Part shown: positions 21,654 to 31,038 of the stretch, piece after piece | Layout: every line of letters begins with the position of its first letter | Position numbering within the stretch: position 1 is the stretch's first letter | NCBI GenBank assembly: GCA_913062865.1 | Contig: CAJXWO010000002.1 | Span: forward strand, 1 to 64,000 | Direction: 5' to 3' | DNA: 64,000 bases | Source: an uncultured Paracoccaceae bacterium | GTDB taxonomy: Bacteria > Pseudomonadota > Alphaproteobacteria > Rhodobacterales > Rhodobacteraceae | Position numbers and translations under genes: made by a program | Notes under the pieces: generated by a model | What the model saw: only the letters and a program-made list of their open reading frames with translations | Databases searched by the model: none | Told to the model about the DNA's origin: nothing

Positions 21654-21724
21654 CGGTGTCTACTCCCTAGTTTATCCGATGTCGGTATTGTGCGGCGAGG
21701 GCATTACCCCCCGCCGCACGAGGG

Positions 21725-22801
21725 TCAGTGCGGGAACGGCCAAAGCCGCAGTTTTTCCTTTGTCACCCGCCACAGCTGCGCCAGCCCGTGGGGCTCGGCG
21801 ATCAGGAACAGAACGATCAGTCCGCCCACGATCATGAATTCGAAATGCGCGGCGAGATCCGTGGCCCAGCCCATCTGTCCGACAAGCACGTTTTTGAGCA
21901 GAACCGGCAGCAACACGAGGAAGGCCGCGCCCGCGAAGGAGCCAAAGATCGAACCAAGCCCGCCGATGATCACCATGAAGAGCACGAGGAACGACTTCTG
22001 GATGCCGAACACCTCGCCCACCTCGACCGCGCCGAGATAGACCGCAAAGAACAGCGCGCCTGCGATGCCCACAAAGAACGAGCTGACGGCAAAGGCCGAC
22101 AGTTTCGCGGTCAGCGGGTTCACCCCGATGATCTCGGCGGCGATGTCCATGTCGCGGATCGCCATCCATTTGCGCCCCATCGCGCCGCGCGTCAGGTTGC
22201 GCGCAATGATCGCCGACGCGGTCACGAACACGAGGCAGAATAGATAGGCCGCCCAGGCCGGGGCCTCTGGGCCGGTGATGGCCACGCCCGCCACGGTCCG
22301 TTCCGGCGCGCTGATCTGGCCCGAGGCCGAGTAGTTGTAGAACCACGACACGCGGTTGAAAAGCCAGACCAGGAAAAACTGCGCCGCCAGCGTCGCCACG
22401 GCGAGGTAGAACCCCTTGATCCTGAGGCTCGGCAGGCCGAAAAGCACGCCCACCGCAGCCGTGATCCCGCCCGCGAGGATGACATGGATGAACATGCTCA
22501 CATCCGGGAACGCCGTCATCAGCTTGTAGCAGGCGTAGGCCCCCACGGCCATGAAACCACCTGTGCCCAGGCTGACCTGTCCACAATAGCCCACCAGGAT
22601 GTTCAGCCCGATCGCCGCGATGGCATAGATCAGGAAGGGCAGGAACACTGCATTCGCCCAATAGTCGTTGATCAGGAACGGGATGATCCCGAACGCCACC
22701 GCCAGAACGATGTAATAGCGGAAGCGGTCGAACTTGATCGGGAAGGTCTGCCCGTCATCGACATAGGTTGTTTTGAAATCACCAGCCTCGCGGTAGAACA
22801 T
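21725..22801 (-). CDS. HAAT-family ABC transporter permease (LivM type)
   Basis: 358 residues with about nine hydrophobic segments. LNILVGYCGQVSLGTGGFMAVGAY is the typical LivM motif region and GRKWMAIRDMDIAAEIIGVNP is the cytoplasmic loop that contacts the ATPases. Its ATG overlaps the stop of the 85-residue membrane protein by four bases. With the LivH homologue it would form the membrane channel. Confidence 0.94.
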   Translation of the reverse strand: MFYREAGDFKTTYVDDGQTFPIKFDRFRYYIVLAVAFGIIPFLINDYWANAVFLPFLIYAIAAIGLNILVGYCGQVSLGTGGFMAVGAYACYKLMTAFPDVSMFIHVILAGGITAAVGVLFGLPSLRIKGFYLAVATLAAQFFLVWLFNRVSWFYNYSASGQISAPERTVAGVAITGPEAPAWAAYLFCLVFVTASAIIARNLTRGAMGRKWMAIRDMDIAAEIIGVNPLTAKLSAFAVSSFFVGIAGALFFAVYLGAVEVGEVFGIQKSFLVLFMVIIGGLGSIFGSFAGAAFLVLLPVLLKNVLVGQMGWATDLAAHFEFMIVGGLIVLFLIAEPHGLAQLWRVTKEKLRLWPFPH

Positions 22802-23058
22802 CAGGCGATCTCCCCTGGGTCGTCAGTATCGAGATGGGACCGGTCGGCCCGGTTCGGCGGTTTGGCGTAGCCCGTCGCCTCGGTGTAGCGGATCAGCTTG
22901 AAATACGCCCAAAGCCCGACGGCGGCACCCAGCGCGGCCATAACCGCAGCAGGCAGCAGTTGGCCGGTCTGGTCCACGCCCGCGCTGAGCGCGAGATAGC
23001 CGAAGGCCCAAAAGCCGGCCCAGGCGATGACGTTCACGATGGCAATTAGCTTGTGCAT
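22801..23058 (-). CDS. Small two-helix membrane protein inside the transporter operon
   Basis: 85 residues, MHKLIAIVNVIAWAGFWAFG..., starting at 23058; the track hides it inside a longer out-of-context ORF (22801..23637). Two transmembrane helices lie at about residues 5-26 and 35-58, followed by a charged tail (PPNRADRSHLDTDDPGEIA). It sits between livH (2 bases away) and livM (ATGA overlap), so it is translated with them. I do not recognise the family. It may be an accessory subunit or a regulator of the importer. Confidence 0.75.
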   Translation of the reverse strand: MHKLIAIVNVIAWAGFWAFGYLALSAGVDQTGQLLPAAVMAALGAAVGLWAYFKLIRYTEATGYAKPPNRADRSHLDTDDPGEIA

Positions 23059-23060
23059 CG

Positions 23061-24047
23061 TCAGACCCTTTCGATGATCTTTTCGCCGAACAGACCCTGG
23101 GGCCGGAAGACGAGGAAGATGAGCGCCAGCACATAGGCGAACCAGTTCTCGGTGGCGCCGCCGATCAGCGGACCGACCAGGAACTCGAATAGCTTCTCGC
23201 CCACACCGATGATCAGCCCGCCGACGATCGCACCGGGGATCGAGGTGAAGCCGCCCAGCATCAGCACCGGCAATGCCTTGAGCGCGATGAGAGAGAGCGA
23301 GAACTGCACGCCCGACTTGGTGCCCCACATGATGCCCGCGACCAACGCCACGAAGCCAGCCACCGACCAGACCATGATCCAGATGAAGTTGAGCGACACA
23401 CCCACCGACAGCGCCGCCTGGTGATCGTCGGCCACCGCGCGCATGGCACGGCCCTGCTTGGTGTACTGGCTGAACATCACCAGAACGACCACGAGAAGCG
23501 CGGCAATCACCGTTGCGACGATGTCCAAGTTGTCGATGAAGAAGCCGTAGCCGAACCAGCCATAGGTCACCTCGTCGATGGCCGTGTTGATGCCCTGCGG
23601 CAGGCCCACGTCCAGCTTCTTGATGTCGGCACCCCACATGATGTCACCGAGCCCTTCGAGGAAATAGGCAAGCCCGATGGTGGCCATGAACAGGATAATG
23701 GGCTCCTGGTTCACCAGGTGGCGGAAGATGAGGCGCTGCACCGCCCAGGCCAGGAACACCATCACGCCCATGGTCAGAAGGATCGCGAGGAAGGCCGGGA
23801 TGTGCCAGCCGAAGTGGTGCACCTCCGTCCCGAGGATCGCGTTGATCAGATGCGCGAAGGGGACTTGGCCTTCCATGATGCCCACCAGCGTCATCGCCGC
23901 GAAAAGCGCCATGACACCTTGGGCATAGTTGAAGATGCCCGAGGCCTTGTAGATCAGGACGAAACCCAGCGCCACAAGCGCATAGAGAACCCCGGCCATC
24001 AGACCGTTCAGGAACACCTCCATCCCGAAAATCAGCGTGTCAGGCAT
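23061..24047 (-). CDS. HAAT-family ABC transporter permease (LivH type)
   Basis: 328 residues from ATG at 24047, with GGAGGGG three bases upstream; the track start is eight residues longer. The N-terminal [33 protein letters not shown] is the diagnostic LivH segment, and [23 protein letters not shown] is the ATPase-coupling loop. About eight membrane helices. Forms the pore with the LivM homologue. Confidence 0.94.
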   Translation of the reverse strand: MPDTLIFGMEVFLNGLMAGVLYALVALGFVLIYKASGIFNYAQGVMALFAAMTLVGIMEGQVPFAHLINAILGTEVHHFGWHIPAFLAILLTMGVMVFLAWAVQRLIFRHLVNQEPIILFMATIGLAYFLEGLGDIMWGADIKKLDVGLPQGINTAIDEVTYGWFGYGFFIDNLDIVATVIAALLVVVLVMFSQYTKQGRAMRAVADDHQAALSVGVSLNFIWIMVWSVAGFVALVAGIMWGTKSGVQFSLSLIALKALPVLMLGGFTSIPGAIVGGLIIGVGEKLFEFLVGPLIGGATENWFAYVLALIFLVFRPQGLFGEKIIERV

Positions 24048-24060
24048 GGTCCCCTCCCCC

Positions 24061-24109
24061 AAATTTCTCACAAGAAATTTGCCAAGAGTTTTGCGTCAAA
24101 ACTCTTGGC
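24061..24109. repeat. Pair of adjacent intergenic palindromes
   Basis: AAATTTCT-CACA-AGAAATTT is followed directly by a 12-base stem (GCCAAGAGTTTT and its complement) around a five-base loop. Both are perfect. They sit between the LivG and LivH genes on the same strand. A similar pair lies between recF and dnaN. They could attenuate or stabilise the operon mRNA. Confidence 0.8.
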
Positions 24110-24121
24110 CCGCGCAGACGG

Positions 24122-24940
24122 TCAGTCATGGGACACCCCCAGATAGGCGTCGATCACATCCTGGTTGCTACGCACCTCGTCGGGCGTGCCGTCCCCGATC
24201 TTCTTGCCGTAATCCATCACCACGACCCGGTCGGACAGATCCATGACCACGCCCATGTCGTGTTCGATCAGCGCGATGGTGGTACCGAATTCGTCGTTCA
24301 CATCTAGGATGAAGCGGCTCATATCCTCCTTCTCCTCGACATTCATGCCTGCCATGGGCTCGTCGAGCAGCAGAAGCTTCGGCTCCGCAACCAACGCGCG
24401 CGCCAGTTCGACCCGCTTTTTCAGACCGTAGGGCAGGCGCGCCACGGGCGTCTTCCGGATGCTCTGAATCTCGAGAAAGTCGATGATCCGTTCGGCCTTT
24501 TCCCGGTTTTCGACCTCTTCGGCCTCGGCGCGGCCTTTCCAGATCGCCTGGGTGAACAGCCCGGTGGTCATATGGGTCAGCCGCCCCGTCATAACGTTGT
24601 CGAGAACGGTCATCCCCTCGAACAGGGCAATATTCTGAAAGGTACGCGCTATACCTTGGCGCGCCACCTGGAAAGGCTTCATCGGCGGGCGCTTCTCACC
24701 GCGGAACCACACCTCGCCCTCCTGAGGCACGTAGAAGCCCGAGATCACGTTCAGCATCGACGATTTTCCCGCGCCGTTCGGCCCGATGATCGCGCGGATC
24801 TCGCCCTCGCGGATGTCGAAACTGATATCCTTGATCGCCACCACGCCGCCGAAGCGCAGCGTGATGTTCTTCATCTCCATCACCACGCCGCCGATCTTAC
24901 GGCCGTCTTCGGTGATGTAACCCTCTTCCATGTCCTTCAT
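24122..24940 (-). CDS. HAAT-family ABC transporter ATP-binding protein (LivG type)
   Basis: Started at 24940 ([12 protein letters not shown]) with GGAGGG upstream; the track extends 71 residues into the upstream intergenic DNA and ligase gene. 272 residues. Walker A GPNGAGKS, signature region [15 protein letters not shown] and Walker [13 protein letters not shown] are intact, as is the LivG-specific [15 protein letters not shown]. Transcribed after the CoA ligase gene and before livH. Confidence 0.93.
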   Translation of the reverse strand: MKDMEEGYITEDGRKIGGVVMEMKNITLRFGGVVAIKDISFDIREGEIRAIIGPNGAGKSSMLNVISGFYVPQEGEVWFRGEKRPPMKPFQVARQGIARTFQNIALFEGMTVLDNVMTGRLTHMTTGLFTQAIWKGRAEAEEVENREKAERIIDFLEIQSIRKTPVARLPYGLKKRVELARALVAEPKLLLLDEPMAGMNVEEKEDMSRFILDVNDEFGTTIALIEHDMGVVMDLSDRVVVMDYGKKIGDGTPDEVRSNQDVIDAYLGVSHD

Positions 24941-24995
24941 GGGGTTCCCTCCGTCGCGGGGGCAGACTGCCGATTGTTGATCCAACGCGCGGCGC

Positions 24996-26969
24996 TCATT
25001 CCGCCGCCACCTTCTGGGTCGTGACCGGCACCGTCCTGGCATCGCGGATTTCCAGCGTCGCCTTGATCTTGCCCTTTCGGCCGTCCTCGTAGGTGACTTC
25101 CGTTTCGGTGTAGACCGAGGGCGCGCCATCATAGAGCGCGGTGACAAGGTCATCGAATTTCTCGCCGATGATCTTGCGGCGCACCTTGCGGGTCCGGGTC
25201 AGTTCGCCATCGTCCGCGTCCAGTTCCTTGTGCAGCACAAGGAAGCGGTGGATCTGGCAGCCCGACAGCATCTCGTCCTCGGCCACGCTGGCATTGGTCT
25301 CTTCGACATGGGCCTGGATCATGTCGAGCACCTTCTGGTGGCCCGCCAGCTCCTGGTAGGACGAGTAGGAGATGTTGTTGCGTTCGGCCCAGTTGCCCAC
25401 CGCCGCCAGGTCAATGTTGATGAAGGCACAGCAGCGGTCGCGGCCCGCGCCGAACACCACGGCTTCCAGGATATTGGGATAGAACTTGAGCTTGTTCTCG
25501 ACGTATTTCGGCGCGAAGAGGCTGCCATCGGCCATCTTGGCCACGTCCTTGGCCCGGTCGATGATGCGCAGATGCCCGGTGTCGGGCTCGAAAAAGCCCG
25601 CATCGCCCGTGGCCACCCAACCTTCGGGGTCCTTGGTGTCGGCGGTAGAGTCCGCGTTCTTGTAATACTCCACAAAGACGCCCGGACCGCGATAATAGAC
25701 CTCGCCATTCTCGCCGATCCGCACCTCGACACCCGGGCTGGGCACGCCCACCGTGTCCGAGCGGACCTCACCATCGGGTTGCTGGGTGATAAAGACCGAT
25801 GCCTCGGTCTGGCCGTAAAGCTGCTTCAGGTTGATGCCGAGCGAGCGGTAGAAATCGAAGATCTCGGGCCCGATCGCCTCACCGGCGGTGTAGCCGATGC
25901 GCACCCGGCTGAAGCCCAGCGTGTTCTTGAGCGGCCCGTAGACCAACAAATCGCCCAGCCGATACTTGAACCGATCCAGCGCACCCACCGGCTTGCCGTC
26001 AAGGATGTCGGGACCGACCTTGCGGGCGTGCTGCATGAAGTAGTGGAAAAGCCACCGCTTGAACCGGCCGGCATCTTCCATACGGATCATCACGTTGGTC
26101 AGCTGCGTCTCGAAGATGCGAGGCGGCGCGAAGTAATAAGTCGGTCCGATCTCGCGCAGGTCGATCATCATCGTGTCGGGACTTTCCGGACAGTTCACGC
26201 AGAACCCGGTCCAGTAGGCCTGGCCGATGGAAAAGATGAAATCGCCCACCCAGGCCATCGGCAGATAGGCCAGCACCTCTTCGCCCGGGCCCAGATGGTC
26301 GAACTCGGACGAATGGCGCGCGGTTTCGATGATGTTGCGGTTGGACAGCACCACGCCCTTTGGCTTGCCGGTGGTGCCCGAAGTGTAAAGCATCACGCAT
26401 ATGTCGTCATAGGTGATCTTCGACCGACGCCGCTCGAGTTCCGGAAAGAGCTCGTCATATGCGGCACGGCCCTGGTCCTGCACATGGCTGTACTGGTGCA
26501 GATGCGAATGGTCGTATTTCCGCATGCCCCGCGGGTCGAGATAGATCAGATGCTCGAACTGGTGCAGGTGCTCCTGGATCTCGATGACCTTGTCGACCTG
26601 CTCCTGGTCGCTGACGATGACAAACCGCGCGCCGCAATGGCTGAGCACGTATTCCATCTCTTCGGCACCCGAATCCTGGTAAAGCGGCACGGGCACGGCG
26701 CCAACCGATTGGGCAGCGACCATGGACCAATAGAGATAGGGCCGGTTGTGGCCGATGATGGCGACGAAGTCGCCTGCGTTGACGCCCAGGTTCAACAGCC
26801 CCAGCGCCAGCGCCTCGATCTCCTTTTCGGTCTCTGCCCAGGTCCAGGCCTGCCAGATGCCGAATTCTTTTTCCCGATAAGCGGGCTTGTCCGCGAATGT
26901 GGTCGCGTTGCGAAGCAGCAGCGCCGGGATGGACACAAGCCCACCCGCGCCTTCCGGCGTCTCAACCAA
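24996..26969 (-). CDS. Long-chain acyl-CoA synthetase-like AMP-binding protein
   Basis: 657 residues, full length for the FadD15/long-chain ligase group. The P-loop is YTSGTTGKPKG near residue 200, LKQLYGQTEAS the A5 motif, and WVATGDAGFF and IIDRAKDVAKMADG the later AMP-binding motifs. It activates a carboxylate as acyl-AMP and then acyl-CoA. It is the first gene of the operon that continues with livG, livH, the small membrane protein, livM, the binding protein and livF, which argues that the imported compound is an acid activated on entry. Confidence 0.9.
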   Translation of the reverse strand: MVETPEGAGGLVSIPALLLRNATTFADKPAYREKEFGIWQAWTWAETEKEIEALALGLLNLGVNAGDFVAIIGHNRPYLYWSMVAAQSVGAVPVPLYQDSGAEEMEYVLSHCGARFVIVSDQEQVDKVIEIQEHLHQFEHLIYLDPRGMRKYDHSHLHQYSHVQDQGRAAYDELFPELERRRSKITYDDICVMLYTSGTTGKPKGVVLSNRNIIETARHSSEFDHLGPGEEVLAYLPMAWVGDFIFSIGQAYWTGFCVNCPESPDTMMIDLREIGPTYYFAPPRIFETQLTNVMIRMEDAGRFKRWLFHYFMQHARKVGPDILDGKPVGALDRFKYRLGDLLVYGPLKNTLGFSRVRIGYTAGEAIGPEIFDFYRSLGINLKQLYGQTEASVFITQQPDGEVRSDTVGVPSPGVEVRIGENGEVYYRGPGVFVEYYKNADSTADTKDPEGWVATGDAGFFEPDTGHLRIIDRAKDVAKMADGSLFAPKYVENKLKFYPNILEAVVFGAGRDRCCAFINIDLAAVGNWAERNNISYSSYQELAGHQKVLDMIQAHVEETNASVAEDEMLSGCQIHRFLVLHKELDADDGELTRTRKVRRKIIGEKFDDLVTALYDGAPSVYTETEVTYEDGRKGKIKATLEIRDARTVPVTTQKVAAE

Positions 26970-27162
26970 CGATGTCTCCTCCCGTTTGCCCCTGTTTGAC
27001 GGGGCGGGCCGCGTTTTCTGCGACTCTCGTACCCTAAGGTGCCGGTAAATTTCTGACGGTCGACTTTTTCCTGATCATTTCGAGAATCTTGCGAATTGTA
27101 ACAGGCATGCAAAGCGCTTGGCGAAGCGCGCGGGCCGGTGCTAGCGAAGAGCCGGAGGGGGG

Positions 27163-29073
27163 ATGATGGCCGACACCGATCACCTGACCATGGCGGGGTT
27201 GAACCTGATCCAGCAGGCGCTGTCGATCTATGACAGCGATTTGCGGCTCGCGGTGTGCAACAGGCGCTTCAAGGAGATGTTCGATCTGCCCGATCATCTC
27301 TGCACCCCCGGTGCCAGCTTCGAGGACACGATCCGCCACTTGGTGGCCCGTGGCGAATATGGCCCGGTCGAGGATGTGGAGGCCTCTGTGCAGGACCGGG
27401 TCGAGACCGCCCGCGCCTTTGCGCCACACTACATGGAACGTACCCGCGCGAACGGGTGCACCATCAGTGTCGAGGGCTCGCCCCTGCCCCAGGGCGGCTG
27501 GGTCACGGTCTATACCGACATCACCCATACCCGCGAACACGAAGGCATGCTGCGGGCGCGCTCGGCCGAGCTGTCCGAGCAGCTTTTGGCCCGGGCCGAG
27601 GAACTGTCGGCCACCAACCGCCAGCTCGAGGCGACGATCACCGCCCTCGAAGAGACCAAGCGCCAGCTGACCGAGATGGAGGCACGCACGCGCCTCACGA
27701 CCGAGATGATGCCGGCGCATATCGCCCATGTGGGCCGGGACCGCCGTTACACCTTTTCCAACCGCCAGCTGTCGGCGGTGATGCCTGGCAGTCCCTCGCA
27801 GATCCTGGGCATGCGCATCGAGGACGCCCTGGGCGATTCCTACCCCCGGATCGCGCCGTATCTTGCCGCCGCTTTCGAGGGCGAGCCCAGCGTCTTCGAA
27901 TTCACCGACGAGCCCAGCTCGCGCCGCATCCGCGCGGCCTTTACCCCCGATCTGCGCGAGGGCACGATCGAAGGTGTGTATATCCTGTCCATGGACATCA
28001 CCCGGGAAAGCCAGGCGCGCGCCGCGCTTCAGCAGACACGCAAACGGGAACTTGCCGCGCAGCTGACCAGTGGGCTTGCGCATGATTTCTCGAACCTTCT
28101 GACGATCATCCTGGGCTCTCAGGCCCAGTTGCAGCGGCTCGACACCTTGCCAGATGCAGCACAGGGCCTTGTGGCGGCGACCCTGTCCGCCGCACGGCGA
28201 GGCGGCACGCTTCTGAACCGGATCGCCGATATTTCCGGGCACCGTGAACTGCACCCGCGCGCCACCGATCTGCGCGCGTTCCTTGCCGATCTGGCGACGC
28301 TTGCGGCACCGACCCTGCCGCGCGACATAAGGCTCGAGATCGACAGCCGCCTGCCCGATGGCGAGGTGATGCTCGACCCCGGGCCGCTACAGGACTCTCT
28401 TCTGAACCTGATCCTGAACGCGCGCGATGCCTGCGGGCCCCGGGGCACGATCCGCCTGATCGTGCAGATCGTCCGCGACACCTGGCTGGAATTCCGCGTC
28501 TCGGACACCGGCCCCGGCTTTTCGGCCCAGGCGCTGGAGCATGCGCTCGATCCCTTCTTTACCACCAAGGGCGGCGAGGGCACAGGGCTGGGTCTGTCGA
28601 TGGTCTACGATTCCACCAAGCTGGCTGGCGGCAGCGTGCGGCTCTCCAACACCACCACCGGCGGCGAGGTACGGTTGCGCCTGCCGCTGGTGACCGCCCC
28701 CGATCATGCCGCGCCGGGCCTGGCCCTTTTGGTCGAGGACAGCCCGGATCTGCGCGCCACGATCCGCGACATGCTGCGGGGCCTTGGCCATTCGGTTATC
28801 GAGGCGGGCAGCGTGGACGAGGCGCTCACGCTGATCGACAACCTGCCCGAGATCGGCACCGTGCTGTCGGATATCTCGCTCGAGGGCGGCGCGACCGGGA
28901 TCGACCTGATGGACCGTTTGCCGCCCGACAGCCCTCGCACACGGGTGCTGATGACCTCACTGCCCGCCGGTCACCCCCTGCACCTCGCGGCCAGCCGCCG
29001 CGCGCCGGTCCTGGCCAAACCCTTTGCCGCGCCGGACCTTGCGGCGCTGATCGGAGGCCGTGCCGATGTCTGA
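27163..29073 (+). CDS. Hybrid PAS sensor histidine kinase with C-terminal receiver
   Basis: 636 residues and no transmembrane helix, so a cytoplasmic sensor. Domains in order: a PAS_7-like domain (about 10-120, QALSIYDSDLRLAVCNRRF), a coiled coil (about 125-180), a second PAS (about 185-290), a phosphoacceptor helix with LAHDFSNLLTIILGSQ (about 305-325), an ATPase domain with NLILNARDAC, SDTGPGF and GTGLGLSMV, and a receiver domain (about 525-630) with VEDSPDLR and phospho-Asp in VLSDISLEGG. GGAGGGG precedes two consecutive ATGs at 27163 and 27166. Divergent from the CoA ligase-transporter operon, which it probably regulates. Confidence 0.9.
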   Translation: MMADTDHLTMAGLNLIQQALSIYDSDLRLAVCNRRFKEMFDLPDHLCTPGASFEDTIRHLVARGEYGPVEDVEASVQDRVETARAFAPHYMERTRANGCTISVEGSPLPQGGWVTVYTDITHTREHEGMLRARSAELSEQLLARAEELSATNRQLEATITALEETKRQLTEMEARTRLTTEMMPAHIAHVGRDRRYTFSNRQLSAVMPGSPSQILGMRIEDALGDSYPRIAPYLAAAFEGEPSVFEFTDEPSSRRIRAAFTPDLREGTIEGVYILSMDITRESQARAALQQTRKRELAAQLTSGLAHDFSNLLTIILGSQAQLQRLDTLPDAAQGLVAATLSAARRGGTLLNRIADISGHRELHPRATDLRAFLADLATLAAPTLPRDIRLEIDSRLPDGEVMLDPGPLQDSLLNLILNARDACGPRGTIRLIVQIVRDTWLEFRVSDTGPGFSAQALEHALDPFFTTKGGEGTGLGLSMVYDSTKLAGGSVRLSNTTTGGEVRLRLPLVTAPDHAAPGLALLVEDSPDLRATIRDMLRGLGHSVIEAGSVDEALTLIDNLPEIGTVLSDISLEGGATGIDLMDRLPPDSPRTRVLMTSLPAGHPLHLAASRRAPVLAKPFAAPDLAALIGGRADV

Positions 29074-29767
29074 GCCGCTGGTCACGATCCTGGATGACGA
29101 GCCCGAGATCCGCGCGATGTTGTCGGATGCCCTGCAAGAGGCCGGCTTTCGCACCATGGGCTTCGGCCGCGCAACGGAGTTCGAGGCCGCGTTGCAAACG
29201 ACGACGCCCGATGTCTGCCTGGTCGACCTTGGCCTTCCAGACCGCGACGGACTGAGCCTGGTCCACCGGCTGGCGCTGGAAAAGGGTGCCATAGTGATCA
29301 TCGTATCGGGCCGCGCGCAGGTCCAGGACCGGGTGACGGGGCTGGAGCTGGGGGCCGACGACTACATCATCAAACCTTTCGAGCCGGTCGAGGTCGTGGC
29401 CCGGATTCGCGCGCGCCTGCGCAAACAGGCGCAGGACACCCCCCGCGGTACCACCGCGCGCTTCAACGGCTGGACCGCCCATTTCGACCGCTACACGCTG
29501 ACCGATGCGGGCGGGCAAGAGATCCCCTTCAGCCATGCCGAGGGCGAGATACTCCGGCTTTTCCTCGACAGCCCCAAGCGGCTGATCACCCGCGCCTTCA
29601 TGCAGGACCGCCTGGGCGGCGCGGCAGGAGACAGTTTCGACCGGGCGATGGATGTGCGCATCTCGCGCCTGCGCACGAAGCTGCGCGAGGATCCAAAGAA
29701 CCCACAGCTGATCAAGACGATCTACGGCGCGGGCTACATCTTTCTGGGCGATGTAGAATGGGCGTGA
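29066..29767 (+). CDS. OmpR-family response regulator
   Basis: 233 residues from ATG at 29066; GGAGG lies eight bases upstream, and the alternative GTG at 29060 is too close to it. The receiver has acidic DDEPEIR, phosphoacceptor in CLVDLGLPDRDGL and the conserved lysine in DDYIIKPFEP. The C-terminal winged-helix (FDRAMDVRISRLRTKL...IKTIYGAGYIF) binds DNA. It overlaps the sensor kinase gene by eight bases, so it is its cognate regulator. The likely target is the divergent transporter operon. Confidence 0.93.
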   Translation: MSEPLVTILDDEPEIRAMLSDALQEAGFRTMGFGRATEFEAALQTTTPDVCLVDLGLPDRDGLSLVHRLALEKGAIVIIVSGRAQVQDRVTGLELGADDYIIKPFEPVEVVARIRARLRKQAQDTPRGTTARFNGWTAHFDRYTLTDAGGQEIPFSHAEGEILRLFLDSPKRLITRAFMQDRLGGAAGDSFDRAMDVRISRLRTKLREDPKNPQLIKTIYGAGYIFLGDVEWA

Positions 29768-29781
29768 CCCGGGGGGGGGCG

Positions 29782-29825
29782 CCCGCTGGGTCGACCCAGC
29801 GGGACACGCCGCGTCGACGCGGCGT
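29782..29825. repeat. Twin GTCGAC-centred palindromes between convergent genes
   Basis: Two perfect palindromes lie in a 44-base stretch: a 22-base one (arms CCCGCTGGG) at 29782-29803 and a 20-base one (arms ACGCCGC) at 29806-29825. Both have GTCGAC at the centre. They separate the response regulator from the convergent amidase. No T tract follows on either strand, so if they terminate transcription it is not by the standard rule. Confidence 0.75.
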
Positions 29826-31022
29826 TCACCCTACATCGACCCCCGCCGCACGGGCCAGAACGCGCAAACCAGTTACCAGGTCGGCCTCGTCCGTGTCCTC
29901 ATCAAAAGTATGGCTGACCCCGCCGATCGACGGGACGAACAGCATCGCCACCGGCATCAGCCGCGCCACGTTCGTGGCATCGTGCAGCGCGCCCGACGGC
30001 ATGTGCCGCCAGTTGCCGGGTGCCTCGGCCTCGGCCGCCTCTGCCAGCCGGGCGCGCAAGCCCTTGTCCATCGGCACCGGTTCGAGCCCCAGCATCGGCC
30101 CGAAGCCAATCTCGAACCCGCCACCGTCGGCCACCTCCTGCGCGGTCTCGCGGATGATGCCCTCCATCCGGCGCAGGCGCTCTGCATCGCCATCGCGCCA
30201 CTGCATCGAGAATGTCACCTTGCCCGGCACGACCGAAGAGGCGTTGGGATGCAGGCTCACATGCCCGATGGTCCAGACAGTCTGGGGCGTGACCACGTTG
30301 CGGAACCGATCGTTCAGCACGGCGTTGAACCTAGACAGCGCCTGGAACGCATCGCGGCGCAGGGCCATGGGCGTGGTGCCCGCGTGGTTCTGCTGACCTG
30401 CAAATGTGATCCGCATGTCGCGGATGCCCACGATGCTGTCCACCACGCCGATCTTTTCGCCGCTCTGATCGAGGCTCGGCCCCTGTTCGATATGCATCTC
30501 GACATAGCCGCTGAACAGCGCAGGAGACACGTCCGCACCCGCCAGATGCGCCATCTTTGCCCGCGCATCGACAAAGCTGACGCCGTCCCGGTCGGTGAGC
30601 GGATCCGCATCGGCCAGCACTGTGTTCCCGCCCCAGATGGCGCTGCCGGTAGTGACGCCGAACCGGCCTTCTTCGTCCTGGAACGACACGACAGAAATGG
30701 GCGGTCCGCCCGCCTCTTTCGACGCGCGCGCGATTTCCAACGCAGCGATGACGCCCAGCGCCCCGTCAAGCCAGCCGCCTTCGGGCTGGGTGTCGGTGTG
30801 CGAGCCCAGGAGCAGGCTTTGCTCGCCCGCGATGCCGAAGAGGTTGCCTACAGGGTCGAAACGCGGCTCCAGCCCGGCCTCTTTCATCCGCGCGGCCAGC
30901 CACTCCCGCGCGGCGATGTCCGGGTCGCTGAAAGCGGGGCGCACGACGCCCTTGCCCACGCCCGCCGCGCCGAAGCTGCGCAGGTGGTGAAGATCGCTCA
31001 GGAATCGCTTGGGGTTCAGCAT
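29826..31022 (-). CDS. Zn-dependent amidase of the hydantoinase/carbamoylase family
   Basis: 398 residues from ATG at 31022 with AAGGAG seven bases upstream; the track start is 47 residues earlier and lies in the agmatinase gene. M20-type metal motifs are [26 protein letters not shown] and EMHIEQGP; the dimerisation insertion ([14 protein letters not shown]) is also present. Members hydrolyse N-carbamoyl amino acids, allantoate or ureidoglycolate. It is the last gene of a nitrogen-salvage-like operon. Exact substrate is open. Confidence 0.88.
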   Translation of the reverse strand: MLNPKRFLSDLHHLRSFGAAGVGKGVVRPAFSDPDIAAREWLAARMKEAGLEPRFDPVGNLFGIAGEQSLLLGSHTDTQPEGGWLDGALGVIAALEIARASKEAGGPPISVVSFQDEEGRFGVTTGSAIWGGNTVLADADPLTDRDGVSFVDARAKMAHLAGADVSPALFSGYVEMHIEQGPSLDQSGEKIGVVDSIVGIRDMRITFAGQQNHAGTTPMALRRDAFQALSRFNAVLNDRFRNVVTPQTVWTIGHVSLHPNASSVVPGKVTFSMQWRDGDAERLRRMEGIIRETAQEVADGGGFEIGFGPMLGLEPVPMDKGLRARLAEAAEAEAPGNWRHMPSGALHDATNVARLMPVAMLFVPSIGGVSHTFDEDTDEADLVTGLRVLARAAGVDVG

Positions 31023-31038
31023 CTGGGGTCTCCTTCTA

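Noticed and set aside
20229-22040. 603-residue plus-strand ORF
   Set aside because: Antisense of livF, the binding protein and livM; no family resemblance.
25230-26999. 589-residue plus-strand ORF
   Set aside because: Antisense of the CoA ligase at 24996-26969.
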